DNA of 15,416 nucleotides from an uncultured Solirubrobacteraceae bacterium (lineage in GTDB: Bacteria > Actinomycetota > Thermoleophilia > Solirubrobacterales > Solirubrobacteraceae). The translations under genes and the position numbers were made by a program. A model generated the notes under the pieces. The model was not told where the DNA came from. It did not search any database and saw nothing but the letters and a program-made list of their open reading frames with translations. Positions 14,545 through 15,416 of the stretch are shown in pieces (within the stretch, counting starts at the first letter, position 1; each line of letters opens with the position of its first letter). The stretch lies in assembly GCA_902806215.1 (NCBI GenBank), contig CADCVT010000146.1:1-15416 (forward strand), read 5' to 3'.

Positions 14545-14550
14545 ACCCTA
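14545..14550 (-). promoter_or_regulatory. Candidate -10 box (TAGGGT) for hen1-pnkp
   Basis: On the minus strand TAGGGT lies 10 bases before the hen1 GTG at 14534, the same spacing as TAGACT before the first permease. It lies 18 bases beyond the tRNA-Gln 3' end, so any -35 contact would fall on the tRNA tail. No clear -35 hexamer is present. An alternative GTG at 14546 overlaps the box and is therefore less likely as a start. Confidence 0.4.
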
Positions 14551-14568
14551 CTGACCGCCGGCTGAGCA

Positions 14569-14639
14569 ATCCGGGCCAGGGATTCGAACCCCGATTCACG
14601 GCTCCAGAGGCCGTTGTCTTGCCATTAGACGAGCCCGGA
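14569..14639 (-). tRNA. tRNA-Gln (anticodon CTG)
   Basis: On the minus strand the acceptor TCCGGGC (5' end at 14639) pairs with GCCCGGA ending at 14570, and T at 14569 is the discriminator. The D arm is GTCT-AATGGCA-AGAC. The anticodon stem ACGGC/GCCGT encloses the loop CTCTGGA, giving anticodon CTG (plus-strand 14605-14607), which reads CAG as glutamine. The variable loop is GAAT and the T arm is CGGGG-TTCGAAT-CCCTG. CCA is not encoded. It lies 48 bases after the ABC transporter gene and 34 bases before hen1, all on the same strand, with no terminator visible between tRNA and hen1. Confidence 0.96.
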
Positions 14640-14669
14640 AAGACGCACGAGACGATCGCGCGGTGCCGA

Positions 14670-14675
14670 AGGATA
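14670..14675 (-). promoter_or_regulatory. Candidate -10 box (TATCCT) for tRNA-Gln
   Basis: On the minus strand TATCCT lies in the 47-base gap between the ABC gene stop and the tRNA. It would give a start about 24 bases before the mature 5' end, a normal leader for RNase P processing. The matching -35 would lie in the end of the ABC gene and is not recognisable. Confidence 0.4.
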
Positions 14676-14686
14676 GCGCCGGGGCT

Positions 14687-15416
14687 CTACGCCGCGGACT
14701 GCTCGGCCCAGTCGCGGTAGAGGGCCCAGTAGGCGCCCTCCAGAGCGATGAGCTCGTCGTGCGTGCCCTCCTCGAGGACGCGCCCGCCGCCGAGGACCAC
14801 GATGCGCCCCGCCTGGCGGATCGTCGAGAGCCGGTGCGCGATCACGATCGCGGTCCGGCCGGCGAGCAGGCGCCGCATGCCGGTCTCGATCTTGCCCTCG
14901 GTGTGCAGGTCGACGTTCGCGGTCGCCTCGTCGAGGATGAGGATCCGCGGGTCCGCGACGAGCGCCCGCGCGAACGCCACGAGCTGACGCTGGCCGGAGG
15001 AGAGCTGGATGCCCCGCTCGCCGATCTGCGTGTCGAGCCCCTCGGGCAGCCCGCGGACGAAGTCCTCGGCGCCGACGCCCCGCAGCGAGGTCCAGATGTC
15101 CTCGTCCTCGGCCCCCGGACGGCCGAACGCGATGTTCTCCCGCAGCGTCCCGCTGAACAGGAAGGCCTCCTGCGGCACGATCCCCATCTGCGATCGCAGC
15201 GAGTCGGTCTTCGCGTGCTGCAGGTCGACGCCGTCGACGAGCACGCGCCCGGCGGTCGGGTCGTAGAAGCGCGCGACGAGCTTGGCGAACGTCGACTTGC
15301 CCGCGCCGGTCGCCCCGACGAGCGCGACGGTCTGGCCCGGCGGGATCGTCAGGTTCACGTCGGCCAGCGCGAGCAGGCCCTCCTCGACCGCGGTGGGGTA
15401 CTGGAAGGAGACGTAC
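14687..15416 (-). CDS. ABC exporter ATP-binding domain (partial, 5' end outside window)
   Basis: About 243 residues of the C-terminal nucleotide-binding domain are visible; the gene continues past the window edge, where the membrane domain should lie. The motifs are complete and in order: VSFQYP (A-loop region) at the very edge, Walker A GATGAGKST near 15290-15316, Q-loop GIVPQEAFLF followed by GTLRENIAFG, signature LSSGQRQL, Walker B ILILDEAT, and the switch His in IAHRLST. The spacing and the EAFLFSGTLRENI segment are typical of type IV (MsbA/LmrA-like) exporters with fused membrane and ATPase domains. Such exporters are often encoded as tandem half-transporter pairs, and a partner may lie outside the window. 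The cargo is unknown. It ends in EQSAA 48 bases before tRNA-Gln. Confidence 0.93.
   Translation of the reverse strand, partial: YVSFQYPTAVEEGLLALADVNLTIPPGQTVALVGATGAGKSTFAKLVARFYDPTAGRVLVDGVDLQHAKTDSLRSQMGIVPQEAFLFSGTLRENIAFGRPGAEDEDIWTSLRGVGAEDFVRGLPEGLDTQIGERGIQLSSGQRQLVAFARALVADPRILILDEATANVDLHTEGKIETGMRRLLAGRTAIVIAHRLSTIRQAGRIVVLGGGRVLEEGTHDELIALEGAYWALYRDWAEQSAA

Noticed and set aside
14533..14640. tRNA 3' end as an integrase attachment site for the RNA-repair genes
   Set aside because: No second copy of the tRNA tail was noticed in the window and no integrase or recombinase gene is present.

Overview
This window is high-GC, gene-dense DNA with GTG starts, 1-8 base gene overlaps and -10-like TAGNNT boxes close to start codons. 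Together with the gene families, this fits an actinobacterium, most likely of the class Thermoleophilia (Solirubrobacterales-type). That placement is inferred from style and protein resemblance, not from a search.

Left block, plus strand (about 99-6945). Two paralogous APC-type permeases, each ending in a universal-stress-protein-like (USP) domain, flank a 62-residue two-helix membrane protein. Next come two RCK/TrkA-type nucleotide-binding proteins (one N-domain only, one with N and C domains), an FAD/NAD(P) reductase of the ferredoxin-reductase type, and a hot-dog acyl-CoA thioesterase. The first six genes are packed as a probable transport/regulation operon. No TrkH/KtrB channel is present, so the RCK proteins may serve the APC permeases. 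A long hairpin that swallows the reductase stop codon separates the thioesterase.

Middle block, minus strand (6973-10517). In transcription order this holds a GlsB/YeaQ-type small membrane protein with its own terminator, a DHA2-like MFS exporter with a long disordered linker, a small exported protein whose GTG start overlaps the exporter stop, and a membrane-anchored HtrA-type protease with a PDZ domain. The protease is preceded by four half-sites at exact 11-bp spacing, which looks like an OmpR/PhoB-family response-regulator operator.

Right block, minus strand (10625-15416). This is a bacterial RNA-repair cassette. Hen1 (3'-terminal RNA ribose 2'-O-methyltransferase) and Pnkp (kinase-phosphatase-ligase) overlap by GTGA. 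They lie about 35 bases downstream of a tRNA-Gln(CTG) gene on the same strand. Pnkp looks complete, with its kinase and phosphatase catalytic residues in place. Hen1 as read here is broken by a single missing base that separates its N-terminal domain (ligase-activating in the family) from its methyltransferase domain. The window ends inside the nucleotide-binding domain of an ABC exporter.

No mobile element, CRISPR array or rRNA is visible, and no stretch over 300 bases lacks a gene. The most notable items are the frameshifted Hen1 beside tRNA-Gln, the phased operator before the protease, and the APC-USP/RCK transport cluster.
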